Source of the DNA: Modestobacter marinus
Lineage (GTDB): Bacteria > Actinomycetota > Actinomycetes > Mycobacteriales > Geodermatophilaceae
NCBI RefSeq assembly: GCF_019799945.1
Contig: NZ_JABGCH010000004.1
Location: forward strand, 62,001-126,000
Direction of reading: 5' to 3'
Length of the DNA: 64,000 bases
Below, one piece after another: positions 49,179-59,997 of this stretch; the stretch's first letter is position 1; each line of letters starts with the position of its first letter. The translations under genes were made by a program, and so were the position numbers. Under the pieces are notes generated by a model. The model made no database searches. It was given only the letters and a program-made list of their open reading frames with translations, and was not told the origin of the DNA.

Positions 49179-51733
49179 CGGTGGCGGGCGGGAGTGCGGG
49201 AGCCGGCGAGCAGCCGGGCGGCGCGCCGCGCGACCGCCGTCCGGTCCACCTTCGACTGGTGGCGCACGTCGACCGGCAGCCGGTCGGTGACCAGCACGGC
49301 CGCGACCTCGGTGCCCGCGGCGGCCCGGACGGCGTCGGCCAGTGCCGGGGCCGCGGGGGCGAGCGACCTCCGTCGGCCCGGCCGGTCCGGGACGACGACC
49401 ACCACGACCGCCTGAGTGCCCGCCGGGCCCACGCCGACCACCGCGGCGGCGGCGACGCCGTCCAGCTGCTCCACCCGCTGCTCGACGCCGACCGGGGTGA
49501 CCACCCCGGCCGCGGTGGGGACCACGTGCGGCAGCCGGCCCTCGACCCACAACCGGCCCGCGAGGTCCAGGTGGCCGACGTCGCCGGTGCGGTGCCAGCC
49601 CGGGTCGCGGGAGGCGGCCCGCTCGGTGGCCCACAGCGCGTCGTACCGGTCCTTGACGTGCGCGCCGCGGACGCAGACCTCACCGGTCACCCCGGGCTCG
49701 GCGGTGAGCGGCGCGTCGGCGGTCCCGGTGGGCGACAGCGGGCTGATCCGCACCGCCACCCCCGGCAGCGGACGGCCCACGCAGACCCCGTCGCCGGCAC
49801 CCGCGGCCTCGATCTCCTCCAGGGAGACGTCGGTGACCGGCAGCGCCTCGGTCATCCCGTAGGGCGTGTGCATCTCCGCGGCGGGCAGCACCTCGCGCAG
49901 TCGCCGCAGCAGCGCGGCGGGCACCGGGGCGCCGGCGGACATGAGCAGCCGCACGCCGGCCAGCGCCGTCCGCTGCTCGGCGGTCAGCCCGCCGGCGGTC
50001 GCGGCCACCCGGCGGAGCGCCGCGGGCGCGGCGAAGACGACGGTCGCGTCGACCGCCCGCACCGCGTAGGCGAGCCCGGCCGCGGTGAGCGTGCCGGGCG
50101 CGGTGACGTCGACGTCGGGCACCGAGGAGGCGACGCCCAGCCCCGGGCCGAGGACGGCGAACGGCGCGAACGCGGCCACGAACCGGTCGGCGGCGGTCAG
50201 CCCGTACGCCGCCCGCACCTGCGCCAGCTGGGCGGCGACCTGCGCCTGCGTGTAGACCACGCCCTTGGCCGGGCCGGTGGCGCCGGAGGTGAACAGCACG
50301 GCCCGGTCGTCGCCGTCCGCGGACACGTCGGGCGCCGGCCCGGCGGCCCGGCCGAGTGCCTCCAGCTCGGCGAGGTCGTGCGCGACGCCCAGCGCCCGGC
50401 GCGCCGGCGCGGGGAGCGGGCCGGCGGCGAACCGCGGCCCGGGCAGGCCCATCGCCCGTGCGGCGGCCAGGCCCTGCGCGCTGCCGATCACCGCGTCCAG
50501 CGAGGCGCCGCGCAGTGCCCGCCGCATGCCGGGCAGGCCGAGCCCCCGGTCGACGACGACGATCACGCCACCGGCCCGCCACACCGCGTAGACCGCGGCG
50601 GTGAGGTCCGCGGACGGCTCGACCAGCAATCCGACCCGCGCGCCCGGCCGCAGCCCCGCGGCGCGCAGCCCGGCGGCGAGGTCCTCCACCCGCCGGTGCA
50701 GCTGCGCCCAGCTCACCGTGCCGCCGCCGACCTCGACGACGGCGGGCGACTCGTCGTCCGCGCGGGCGGCCAGCGCCGCCCACGGGCGCTCGGCGGTGTC
50801 CCCCGCGAGGGCGGGTGCCGGAGGTGTGGCGTCCAGGTCGGTGACCCACTGGGCCACCGCCCGGGCGTACTGCGGCGCGTCCTCCGGCAGCAGGTGCGAG
50901 GCGCCCTCGTACCGGTGCAGCGCCGCGTGCGGCATCCGCTGCCGCAGGTCGTCGAGGTAGCGCTGGCCGAACACCGGGTCGCGGGGGCCCCACAGCAGCA
51001 GCGCGGGGACGTCCAGCGAGCGGATGCCTTCGGCCACCGCCTCCTGCCGGACCCGGGACGGGTGGTCGCGGCGGAACGGTATATCGGCGACGAAGTCCCC
51101 GACCGCCCGCCGCCGGTCCCGGCCGGCGTAGGGCGCGGCGAAGGCGTTCCGGACGGCGGCCGGCAGCGGCGGTCGGGACAGCGCCGTGGTGACCCGGACG
51201 AAGACCGGCGTCCCGACGGTGACCGCGGCCCGCACGCCGGGGGCGTGCGCCAGCCGGATGAGCGCCGGGCCGAGGTCGCCCTCGGGCATCGCGACCGCGG
51301 TGTTCGCCAGCACCACGCCGCGCAGCTGGTCGCGGTGCGCCAGTGCCCAGCCCAGCGAGACGACGCCGCCCCAGTCGTGTCCCACGGTGACCACCGGGCC
51401 GGTGATGCCCAGGGCGGCGGTGAGGTCGCCGAGGTCGTCGATCCGCTGGGCGAGCGCGCGCGGCTCGGGCAGCCGGTCGGAGAAGCCCATGCCGAGCTGG
51501 TCCGGGGCGACGACCCGCCAGCCCGGCGGGGCGGCGGCGACCAGCCGCCGCCAGAGGTAGGACCAGGTGGGGTTGCCGTGGACGCACAGCAGGGTGCCGA
51601 CCGGGTCGCGGACGCCGTTGTCGAGCAGGTGCCAGGTGTGCTTCGCGCCGGTGGCGTCGGCGACGACCACGGTGCGCGACCACGCGGGGTCCACGCCGGG
51701 CAGGCCGGCCGGGAGAAGGGGAGCGGAGTTCAC
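49175..51733 (-). CDS. oleBC: OleBC fusion: beta-lactone decarboxylase plus beta-lactone synthetase
   Basis: 852 residues in two domains. Residues 1-300 are the OleB haloalkane dehalogenase-like hydrolase: HGNPTW at 52-57, nucleophile Asp120 in VGHDWGG, His280 in GASHLLPE; it splits the beta-lactone to a cis-olefin and CO2. Residues from about 318 are OleC, an adenylate-forming enzyme with VLFTSGATGPAKGVVYTQ at 479-496, closing the beta-hydroxyacid to a beta-lactone with ATP. The same fusion is known from other actinobacteria. The GTG start overlaps the oleA stop (GTGA). No frameshift is seen across the linker. Confidence 0.94.
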   Translation of the reverse strand: MNSAPLLPAGLPGVDPAWSRTVVVADATGAKHTWHLLDNGVRDPVGTLLCVHGNPTWSYLWRRLVAAAPPGWRVVAPDQLGMGFSDRLPEPRALAQRIDDLGDLTAALGITGPVVTVGHDWGGVVSLGWALAHRDQLRGVVLANTAVAMPEGDLGPALIRLAHAPGVRAAVTVGTPVFVRVTTALSRPPLPAAVRNAFAAPYAGRDRRRAVGDFVADIPFRRDHPSRVRQEAVAEGIRSLDVPALLLWGPRDPVFGQRYLDDLRQRMPHAALHRYEGASHLLPEDAPQYARAVAQWVTDLDATPPAPALAGDTAERPWAALAARADDESPAVVEVGGGTVSWAQLHRRVEDLAAGLRAAGLRPGARVGLLVEPSADLTAAVYAVWRAGGVIVVVDRGLGLPGMRRALRGASLDAVIGSAQGLAAARAMGLPGPRFAAGPLPAPARRALGVAHDLAELEALGRAAGPAPDVSADGDDRAVLFTSGATGPAKGVVYTQAQVAAQLAQVRAAYGLTAADRFVAAFAPFAVLGPGLGVASSVPDVDVTAPGTLTAAGLAYAVRAVDATVVFAAPAALRRVAATAGGLTAEQRTALAGVRLLMSAGAPVPAALLRRLREVLPAAEMHTPYGMTEALPVTDVSLEEIEAAGAGDGVCVGRPLPGVAVRISPLSPTGTADAPLTAEPGVTGEVCVRGAHVKDRYDALWATERAASRDPGWHRTGDVGHLDLAGRLWVEGRLPHVVPTAAGVVTPVGVEQRVEQLDGVAAAAVVGVGPAGTQAVVVVVVPDRPGRRRSLAPAAPALADAVRAAAGTEVAAVLVTDRLPVDVRHQSKVDRTAVARRAARLLAGSRTPARHR

Positions 51734-52755
51734 CAGGCGATCTCGAGGCAGGAGGCGTTCAGGCCCGACCCGATGCCCATGAGCAGCACCCGGTCGCCGT
51801 CGGCCAGCGCGTCGGCCTGGCTGGCCAGGGTGAACGGCACCGAGGCGGGGCCGAGGTTGCCGCGCGTCGGGAAGGTCATCGGTACCCGGCCGGGGTCGAT
51901 GCCCAGCCGCTCGCACATCGCCGCGGTGTGCACCTTCGACACCTGGTGGACGACGTAGCGGTCCATGCCCCGCGACCAGTCGAACTCCGCGGACGCCTCG
52001 GCCCACATGTCCTCGGACAGCTGCAGCCCCGCGTCGAGCAGGCCCTTGAGGTCGGTGCGCATCACGTCGTTGTCCCCGACGCACAGCTCGTGGTGCTCGG
52101 TGCCCGCCCGGGTCACCGAGGCGACCAGCCGGTGGCCCTCCGGGTGCCGGTCGGTGCGCCCCAGCACCATCGCCGCGGCGCCGCAGCCGAGCGTGAGGGT
52201 GGCGAACTGCGCGAGCACGTCCTTCGACGTCGTCTCCCCGCTCTGCAGCCGGGCGATCGTCTGCTCCTGCACCGGGCGGGCGTCCTCGCCGTCCACCACG
52301 AGCGCGTAGTCGATCAGCCCGGAGTCGATCATCGCCCCGGCCAGCCCCATGCCGTTGACGAAGCCCAGGCAGGCGTTGGTGATGTCGAAGTTCTGGCAGG
52401 AGCTGGGCAGGCCCAGGGCCGCGTGCACCGCGACCGCGGTGGAGGGCTCGAGCCACTTGCGGCTCACCGAGGTGTTCACCATCAGCCCGATCTGCTGCGG
52501 GTCGACGCCGCTCTCGCTGATCGCCTTGGCCCCCGCGGTGGCCGCCCCGTCGACGAACGTGACCCCGTCGGCCCACCACCGGCGCTCCTCGATGCCGGCC
52601 AGCCGCTGCAGCAGGCCCGGCCGCAGGCCCACCCGCCGGTAGGTGTCGGTGAGCTGGGCGTCGAAGTCGGCCGAGGTCACGACCTGGGTGGCGTCCACGG
52701 TCTGGACAGCGAGGATCGAGGTGTTGGTGAACCGGTGGGTCGCGTTGCCGCTCAT
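51730..52755 (-). CDS. oleA: Acyl-CoA head-to-head condensing thiolase-like enzyme
   Basis: 341 residues from an ATG at 52755. Thiolase fold with nucleophile Cys129 in ITNACLGFVNG, His in YVVHQVSKVHT and Asn in TRGNLGPASV; a Glu follows in the family-specific region. OleA joins two long-chain acyl-CoAs to a 2-alkyl-3-ketoacid, the first step in long-chain olefin synthesis. The operon order is oleA-oleBC-oleD with 4-base overlaps throughout. The extended upstream frame to 52836 lacks family similarity. Confidence 0.94.
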   Translation of the reverse strand: MSGNATHRFTNTSILAVQTVDATQVVTSADFDAQLTDTYRRVGLRPGLLQRLAGIEERRWWADGVTFVDGAATAGAKAISESGVDPQQIGLMVNTSVSRKWLEPSTAVAVHAALGLPSSCQNFDITNACLGFVNGMGLAGAMIDSGLIDYALVVDGEDARPVQEQTIARLQSGETTSKDVLAQFATLTLGCGAAAMVLGRTDRHPEGHRLVASVTRAGTEHHELCVGDNDVMRTDLKGLLDAGLQLSEDMWAEASAEFDWSRGMDRYVVHQVSKVHTAAMCERLGIDPGRVPMTFPTRGNLGPASVPFTLASQADALADGDRVLLMGIGSGLNASCLEIAW

Positions 52756-52891
52756 GCAGTGTCCAAGTCCGAGGGGAGCCGGCTCCAGGGGATCGCGCAC
52801 CGGCCGGATCGGACTGGCGCTACCCCGACCCGGCACCGCTGATGCCGCCTGGCGTTATGAGGCAGTCAACACCACGGACCTGGACGTCCCC

Positions 52892-52913
52892 GCGCGGGCC
52901 GACGCGCCCGCGC
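52892..52913 (-). terminator. Hairpin after the flavin monooxygenase pseudogene
   Basis: GCGCGGGC-N6-GCCCGCGC, 30 bases past the stop, with further CCCC / GGGG complementarity outside. It separates the decayed module from the ole promoter region. Confidence 0.55.
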
Positions 52914-52942
52914 TGGTCAGCGGGGCGCGACGCCGTCCTGGC

Positions 52943-54590
52943 TCAGACGGGAGCGGCTGCGGCGGCACCCACCACCCGGGCGAGCAGGGCGACGGTGTCC
53001 TCCGCCCCGTCGCCCCGCCAGGCGACGTGCTGGTCCGGGCGGACCAGCAGCAGGTCGGCGCCGTACAGCGCGCGCAGCCCCGGGACGGCGCCGAGGTCGA
53101 GGACCCGCAGCGGCACCCCCAACCGGGCGGCGGCGTCCGGCAGCCCGTCGGGCACGTCCGGGGTGAGCACCAGCAGCGTGAACTCCGGGCCCAGCGCGTC
53201 GTAGACCGACCGGCCGTCGGGCAGCCAGGTGTGCGGCAGCCGGGCGCCGGGATGGGCCGAGGGGGTGTAGGCGACCAGCTCCGGGCCGGGCACCGGCCGG
53301 CCGTCGGGGACGACGACGGGGGACTCCGGGTAGTCGTAGCCCAGCACCAGGCCGAGGCTGTGGAACTCCGGCTCCTTGACCTGCAGGCCCTCGGCCAGCG
53401 CGGCGCGCAGCGCCGCGCCGTCGGGGGTGTCGGCGTCCAGGTCGCCGGACGCGAACGCCGGGGCGAGGAAGGCCTCCTGCGCGCCGGCCGCGCCGATGGT
53501 GCGCTCGGCGACCGGGCGGCGCTCGGCCTCGTAGCTGTCCAGCAGCGACTCGGGTGCCCAGCCGGCCAGGACGGCGCCGAGCTTCCAGCCCAGGTTGACC
53601 GCGTCCCCGACGCGGGTGTTGAAGCCGTGCCCGCCCCACGGCGGGTTCAGGTGCGCGGCGTCGCCGACCAGGAACACCCGCTGCCCGCGGTACCGGTCGA
53701 CCAGCAGCATCCGGGCCGACCAGGGGTCGGTGGCCAGCACGTCGACGTCGACGTCCGCGCCGGCCAGCTCCCGCACCAGCGCGGCCGGGTCGACGTCCGC
53801 GGCGGTGCCGTCGACGCCCTGGACGATCGCCCACCAGGTGCCCTGCAGGTCCAGCCGGCCCATCAGCCCGCCGTGCCGGGCGCCGATCACCCAGTAGTGC
53901 ACGCCGAGCGCGCACAGCTCGCGGGTGTCCAGGTCCCGGGAGCGGAAGGTGATGCTGAGGTTGGGCAACGTGCCGGAGGAGCCCTGGTACCGGGCACCGA
54001 TCGCCCGTCGGGTGACGCCGCTGCTGCCGTCACAGCCCAGCAGCCAGTCGGCGGTGACCAGGTGCCGGGCGCCGTCCGGGGCCTCGAGCACGGCACGGGC
54101 GGCCTCTGCTCCGTCGACCACCTCGACCGCGCGCCAGCCCTCGGCGAGGGTGACCGTCGGCAGCTCGCGGACGGCGTCGCGGAGCACCTCCTCGACCAGC
54201 GGCTGCGGCGCCTGCTGGCCGGCCTCGGCGAACAGCTCGCGCCGCTCGGGGGTCAGCCCGAACGCCTCGGGGGAACCGGACGATCTCCGTGCCGAACAGC
54301 CCGGTGCAGAAGACGACGTCCTGGGCGTGCTCGACCGGCAGCGGCGCCGCGGCCCGCAGCCGGTCGGCCAGGCCCCACCGGCGCAGGTGCTCCATGGTGC
54401 GCACGCTGGTGGTCTTGGCCCGCGGGCGGAGCGCGTCGCGCTGCGTGCGGGGTTCGACGACGAGCACCTCGACGCCCCGCCGGCCGAGCTCGAGGGCGGC
54501 GGCCAGCCCGCTGGGGCCTCCGCCGATCACCAGCACGGGGACGGTCGGGGGCGGCGGGGTGGGCCGGTCGATCGCGGGCACGGTGCTCAT
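52943..54590 (-). pseudogene. FAD-dependent aromatic monooxygenase, frameshifted
   Basis: Two frames together make a PheA/MhpA-like monooxygenase of about 549 residues. The 5' part (54590 to about 54273) begins VPVLVIGGGPSGLAAALELG, the FAD dinucleotide motif; the 3' part has the second FAD motif VFLVGDAAHLNPPWGGHGFN and continues to a normal C-terminus. They join at a run of five C on the coding strand (54269-54273): removing one C gives VRFPEAFGLTPERR, the expected sequence. The start overlaps the stop of the DUF3500 gene (ATGA). Confidence 0.85.
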
Positions 54591-55826
54591 CGGTTCTCCT
54601 GCCAGTGCCGGACCCAGGCCCGGCCGTAGTCGTTGCCGTGCGGGTGCGCAGCACGGTGTGCACGTGGAAGGGCTGGGGGGTGTCGTTGTCGAGGAAGACG
54701 CCGCAGTGGTGGTCGAGCTCGGCGATCACCACGGGGGACTGGACGCGGTAGTAGAAGACGTCGCCGGGGGCGTGCCCGCCGATCCAGCTGAACCAGGTGT
54801 CGTCCAGGTGCTCGGCGATCTCCCGCATCCGCGCGGCCCGGGGCCCGCGGGGGAGCAGCAGGACGAACCGCTCGACGAGGGCGAGCACCAGTGCGCGGGC
54901 GGCCGGGGGCATGTCGGCGACCCGGACGCCCTCGACCGGGATCACCCGGTTGTCCTGGAAGGCGCCGGCCAGGAGCCGTTCGTCGCCGGGGTGCACCCGG
55001 CCGGGCGGCATCGCCGGGTCGACCATCTGCTCGTAGACGGTGGCTTGCCGCCGCTGCGCCTCGGGCAGGGCGGTCATCACCTGCCGGCCGAGGGCGATGC
55101 GGTCGTCGAAGGCGCGCAGCCCGGCGTGCGGGCCGGCGTCGATCTCGTTGGGCTCGGCGCCGAGGAACACCGGGGAGAGCACCATCCGGCCGGCGACCAC
55201 CAGGCAGTTGAGTGCGCAGTGGTGGCCGAACAGCTGCCAGCCCCAGGGGGCGACCGGGTCCGGCTCGCCGTAGAGGGCGATGTTGTAGCTGAACTCGTTG
55301 AGCACGGTGGGCAGGTCGACGACCTCGCCGAGGAAGCCGTTGACCAGCATCATCCCGTGCGCCAGTTCGTAGCCCTCGGGGCTCAGGGAGGCGCGCACGA
55401 GCGCGAGGGCCTTCTCGCGCACCTCGGCGGGCTGGAACTCCAGCCGCAGCCCGGTGTCGAACTGCAGGAACTCGGGGTTGGCCCAGGTCTGCCACTCCAC
55501 GTCGTCGACGTCGTGGGCGATCCGCTTGCGGCCGTCGTCGTCCAGGGCGGCCAGCAGCTCGCGGGCGGCGGCGACCATCTGCTCGACCGGGGCCTGCTCG
55601 CCGGGCTCGGCCGGGGTCAGCGGTACAGGCCCTCCCGCAGCGTGCCGTCCTCGGTGATGCCGCGGAACTCGTTGCGGTACAGCGGGCGCCAGCCGGCGAC
55701 CAGGTCGCCGGTGAACGTGCCGCCGTGGGAGGCCACCTCGCGGTAGGCGTAGGGGTCCAGGCCGCGGACGCCGGCCAGCCGCGGGTGGTCCAGCGGGAAC
55801 AGGTACTGGCGGTACTCACCGGACAC
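54587..55826 (-). pseudogene. DUF3500 family protein, two frameshifts
   Basis: The intact frame can be followed by eye through two one-base shifts. It begins MSGEYRQYLFPLDHPRLAGV at 55826, shifts at 55622-55623 (one C missing after GLY), continues with the DUF3500 core (ALYGEPDPVAPWGWQLFGHH, SPVFLGAEPNEID, VFYYRVQSPVVIAELDHHCG), and shifts again at 54642-54644 before the C-terminal GNDYGRAWVRHWQENR. Family function is unknown. It precedes a flavin monooxygenase pseudogene with an ATGA overlap, so the two were one operon. Confidence 0.8.
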
Positions 55827-55849
55827 GGTCAGGCCCCCGTCCGCGCGTC

Positions 55850-56329
55850 GTGCTGCTCGCCGTCCGGGAGGGCGAGGAGGCAGTCCTGGTGGAGCGGCGG
55901 TCCGCGCGGGTGGCGGTGCCGGTCGACTACCGCGTCGGTGGCCGGCTCCCCCTGCACATGACCGCCGTCGGGCGGGTGCTGCTGGCCCACGCGCCGGTCG
56001 AGCTGCAGGAGCGGATCCTGGCGGGGCAGGCTCGGGGAGCCTCGGCGGACCCGGTGCCGCAGCCCGCGGTGCTGCGCCGCACGCTGGCCGAGGTCCGGCG
56101 CTCGGGCGTGGCGATCATCAACCGGCGCAACCCGGCGCCCGTGGTGTCGGTGGCCGCGCCGGTCCGCGACTCGGCGGACCGGGTGGTGGCCGCGCTGTCC
56201 GTCGTCGTGCCGCCGGGCGGGGCGAGCCCGCGCATGCTGGAGCCCGCGGTGCGGGCCGCGGCCCGGGCGGTGTCCCGCGGGCTCGGCGCCCCGGGCGCGG
56301 CCGTCCTCGCCGGGGACGCCCGCGGCTGA
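55850..56329 (+). pseudogene. IclR-family regulator remnant (effector domain only)
   Basis: About 159 codons. The sequence is the C-terminal ligand domain of IclR regulators: RRSARVAVPVDYRVGGRLPL, HMTAVGRVLLAHAP and GVAIINRRNPAPVVSVAAPV. The N-terminal winged helix (about 80-90 residues) is missing; upstream is a 23-base gap and then the divergent DUF3500 start. Without a DNA-binding domain it cannot act as a normal repressor. It probably once controlled the adjacent monooxygenase genes. Confidence 0.8.
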
Positions 56330-56413
56330 CCACCTCGGCCCGACGGATCGTTTTCCGCCGGCCCCGCTGCGGGCAAGGGGAGGGGGCAACGCGTCAGCAG
56401 AGAGGAGCAGCAC

Positions 56414-57430
56414 ATGCGAGGAGCCGTCCTGCACGCCCCCGGGGACGTCCGCATCGAGCAGCTCCACGACCCGGTGGTCGTCGAGCCGACCGACGCCGTC
56501 ATCCGGATGTCCGCCACCTGCGTGTGCGGCTCCGACCTGTGGCCCTACCGCGGGCTCAACGAGGTGGCCGAGCCGTCGCCGATCGGCCACGAGTACTGCG
56601 GGGTGGTCGAGGAGGTCGGCAGCGAGGTCACCTCGGTGCGGCCCGGCCAGTTCGTGATCGGCTCGTTCATCGCCTCGGACAACACCTGCGGGCACTGCCG
56701 GGCCGGGTACCAGAGCGCGTGTGCCCACCGGGTGGGCATGACCGGCGCCCAGGCCGAGCTGCTCCGGGTGCCGCACGCCGACGGCACGCTCGTGGCCACG
56801 CCCGAGCATCCGGGCCCGGAGCTCCTCCCGAGCCTGCTCACGCTCTCCGACGTGATGGGCACCGGCTGGTTCGCCGCGGTGGCGGCCGGGGTCGGGCCCG
56901 GCATGACCGTGGCGGTCGTCGGGGACGGCGCCGTCGGCCTGCTCGGGATCCTCTCCGCCCGGCAGATGGGGGCCGAGCGGATCATCGCGATGAGCCGGCA
57001 CGAGCCGCGGCAGAAGCTGGCCACCGAGTTCGGTGCCACCGACATCGTCACCGAACGGGGCGAGGACGGCGTCGGGCGGGTCCTGGACCTCACCGACGGG
57101 GTCGGGGCGGACGCCGTGCTGGAGTGCGTCGGCACCGGTGAGGCGATGGACCAGGCGATCAGCTCGACCCGCGCCGGCGGCGGCGTCGGCTTCGTCGGCG
57201 TCCCGCACGGCGTGGAGATCACCGGGCAGCGGCTGTTCTCGACCATGGTGCGGCTGCACGGCGGTCCCGCGCCGGTGCGCCGGTTCCTGCCGGACCTCAT
57301 CGACCTGGTCTGGCGGGGCGAGATCTATCCCGGCAAGGTCTTCGACCTGGAGCTCCCGCTCGGCGAGGTCGCCGAGGGGTACCGGGCCATGGACGAGCGC
57401 CGCGCGATCAAGGCCTTCCTGCGGCCGTGA
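56414..57430 (+). CDS. Zinc-dependent alcohol dehydrogenase (medium-chain family)
   Basis: 338 residues. Catalytic zinc Cys in TCVCGSDLWPYRG, the GHEYCGVVEEVG histidine next, and the Rossmann motif VVGDGAVGLLGILSA near 170. The structural zinc loop is incomplete (TCGHCRAGYQSACAH), with three clear cysteines and a histidine. It oxidises an alcohol or reduces an aldehyde with NAD(P); the substrate is unknown. It starts at an ATG with AGAGGAG upstream and ends at a strong shared terminator. Confidence 0.9.
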   Translation: MRGAVLHAPGDVRIEQLHDPVVVEPTDAVIRMSATCVCGSDLWPYRGLNEVAEPSPIGHEYCGVVEEVGSEVTSVRPGQFVIGSFIASDNTCGHCRAGYQSACAHRVGMTGAQAELLRVPHADGTLVATPEHPGPELLPSLLTLSDVMGTGWFAAVAAGVGPGMTVAVVGDGAVGLLGILSARQMGAERIIAMSRHEPRQKLATEFGATDIVTERGEDGVGRVLDLTDGVGADAVLECVGTGEAMDQAISSTRAGGGVGFVGVPHGVEITGQRLFSTMVRLHGGPAPVRRFLPDLIDLVWRGEIYPGKVFDLELPLGEVAEGYRAMDERRAIKAFLRP

Positions 57431-57436
57431 GCGGAC

Positions 57437-57469
57437 CGGGGCCCGGGACCTGTCCGGTCCCGGGCCCCG
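57437..57469. terminator. Bidirectional terminator hairpin
   Basis: A perfect 14-bp stem (CGGGGCCCGGGACC / GGTCCCGGGCCCCG) with a TGTCC loop lies between the alcohol dehydrogenase and the convergent MFS gene. Confidence 0.88.
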
Positions 57470-57483
57470 TCGTCCACCCGTCG

Positions 57484-59244
<1,761 letters not shown>

Positions 59245-59844
59245 TCAGCGGGGTGGCGCCGGGAGGCCGGCGGCGACCAGGGCCCAGGCCTCGTCGACCA
59301 GATCGGGCAGTGAGGCGGTGAAGTCGGTGGCGAACCAGCGGTGCAGTGCCGTGCGCATCGCGGCGGCCCCGACACCGGCCAGCAGCATCGGGTAGAGGTC
59401 GGCGTCGACCTGGGTGCCGGTGCGGTCGGCGAGGGCGGCTGCGAGGACCCGCTCGGACTCGCCGAACGCGGCGGCCAGCCGGCCGACGAGCGCCGGGTGC
59501 GCCTCGATGACCGTGACGCGCAGCGGCCAGAGGTCGGACTCGGCGGCCATCTCCGCCGCCTGGGCGTGGGTCACCGCGCGCAGGGCCTCGACGGCGGTCT
59601 CCGTCGCCGGGCGTGCGCGGATCTCCGCGGCCTGGCGCTGCGGCAGGCCCGGGTCGAGGCCGAGGACGGCGTCGTCCTTGGAGGAGAAGTAGTTGAAGAA
59701 CGTGCGCGGGGACACGTCGGCCCGCGCGGCGACGTCGTCCACCGAGACCCCGTCCAGCCCGCGCTCGGCCACGAGCCGCAGGGCAGCCTCGTGCAGGGCG
59801 AGCCGGGTGGCCAGCTTCTTGCGCTCCCTTCGCCCGCTCGTCAC
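59245..59844 (-). CDS. TetR/AcrR-family transcriptional regulator
   Basis: 199 residues from the GTG at 59844, with GGAGG ten bases upstream. The helix-turn-helix VDDVAARADVSPRTFFNYFS lies near residues 33-52. The C-terminal domain resembles regulators next to EmrB/QacA-type pumps. A 30-base inverted repeat overlaps its promoter region, a typical autoregulatory operator. The gene is followed on the same strand by the DHA2 transporter. Confidence 0.9.
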   Translation of the reverse strand: MTSGRRERKKLATRLALHEAALRLVAERGLDGVSVDDVAARADVSPRTFFNYFSSKDDAVLGLDPGLPQRQAAEIRARPATETAVEALRAVTHAQAAEMAAESDLWPLRVTVIEAHPALVGRLAAAFGESERVLAAALADRTGTQVDADLYPMLLAGVGAAAMRTALHRWFATDFTASLPDLVDEAWALVAAGLPAPPR

Positions 59845-59867
59845 GAGGCGCGATCCTCCGCCTTTCT

Positions 59868-59897
59868 TGCAGACTGCGCAAGTATGCAGAGTCTGCA
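59868..59897. promoter_or_regulatory. TetR operator candidate upstream of the efflux regulator
   Basis: TGCAGACT-N14-AGTCTGCA is an 8-bp perfect inverted repeat, with a second overlapping CTTGC-N7-GCAAG repeat inside. A -10-like CATACT on the minus strand lies in its centre, so binding would block transcription of the regulator and pump. Confidence 0.65.
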
Positions 59898-59997
59898 CGG
59901 CGCGCCGGAAGCCGGTCCGGTGACCGGAGGGCGTCTCCCGGTGCCGTTGCGGAACTAGACTCCGCGCCCTGATCTCCCCGAACCGGGAGGAACGGCC

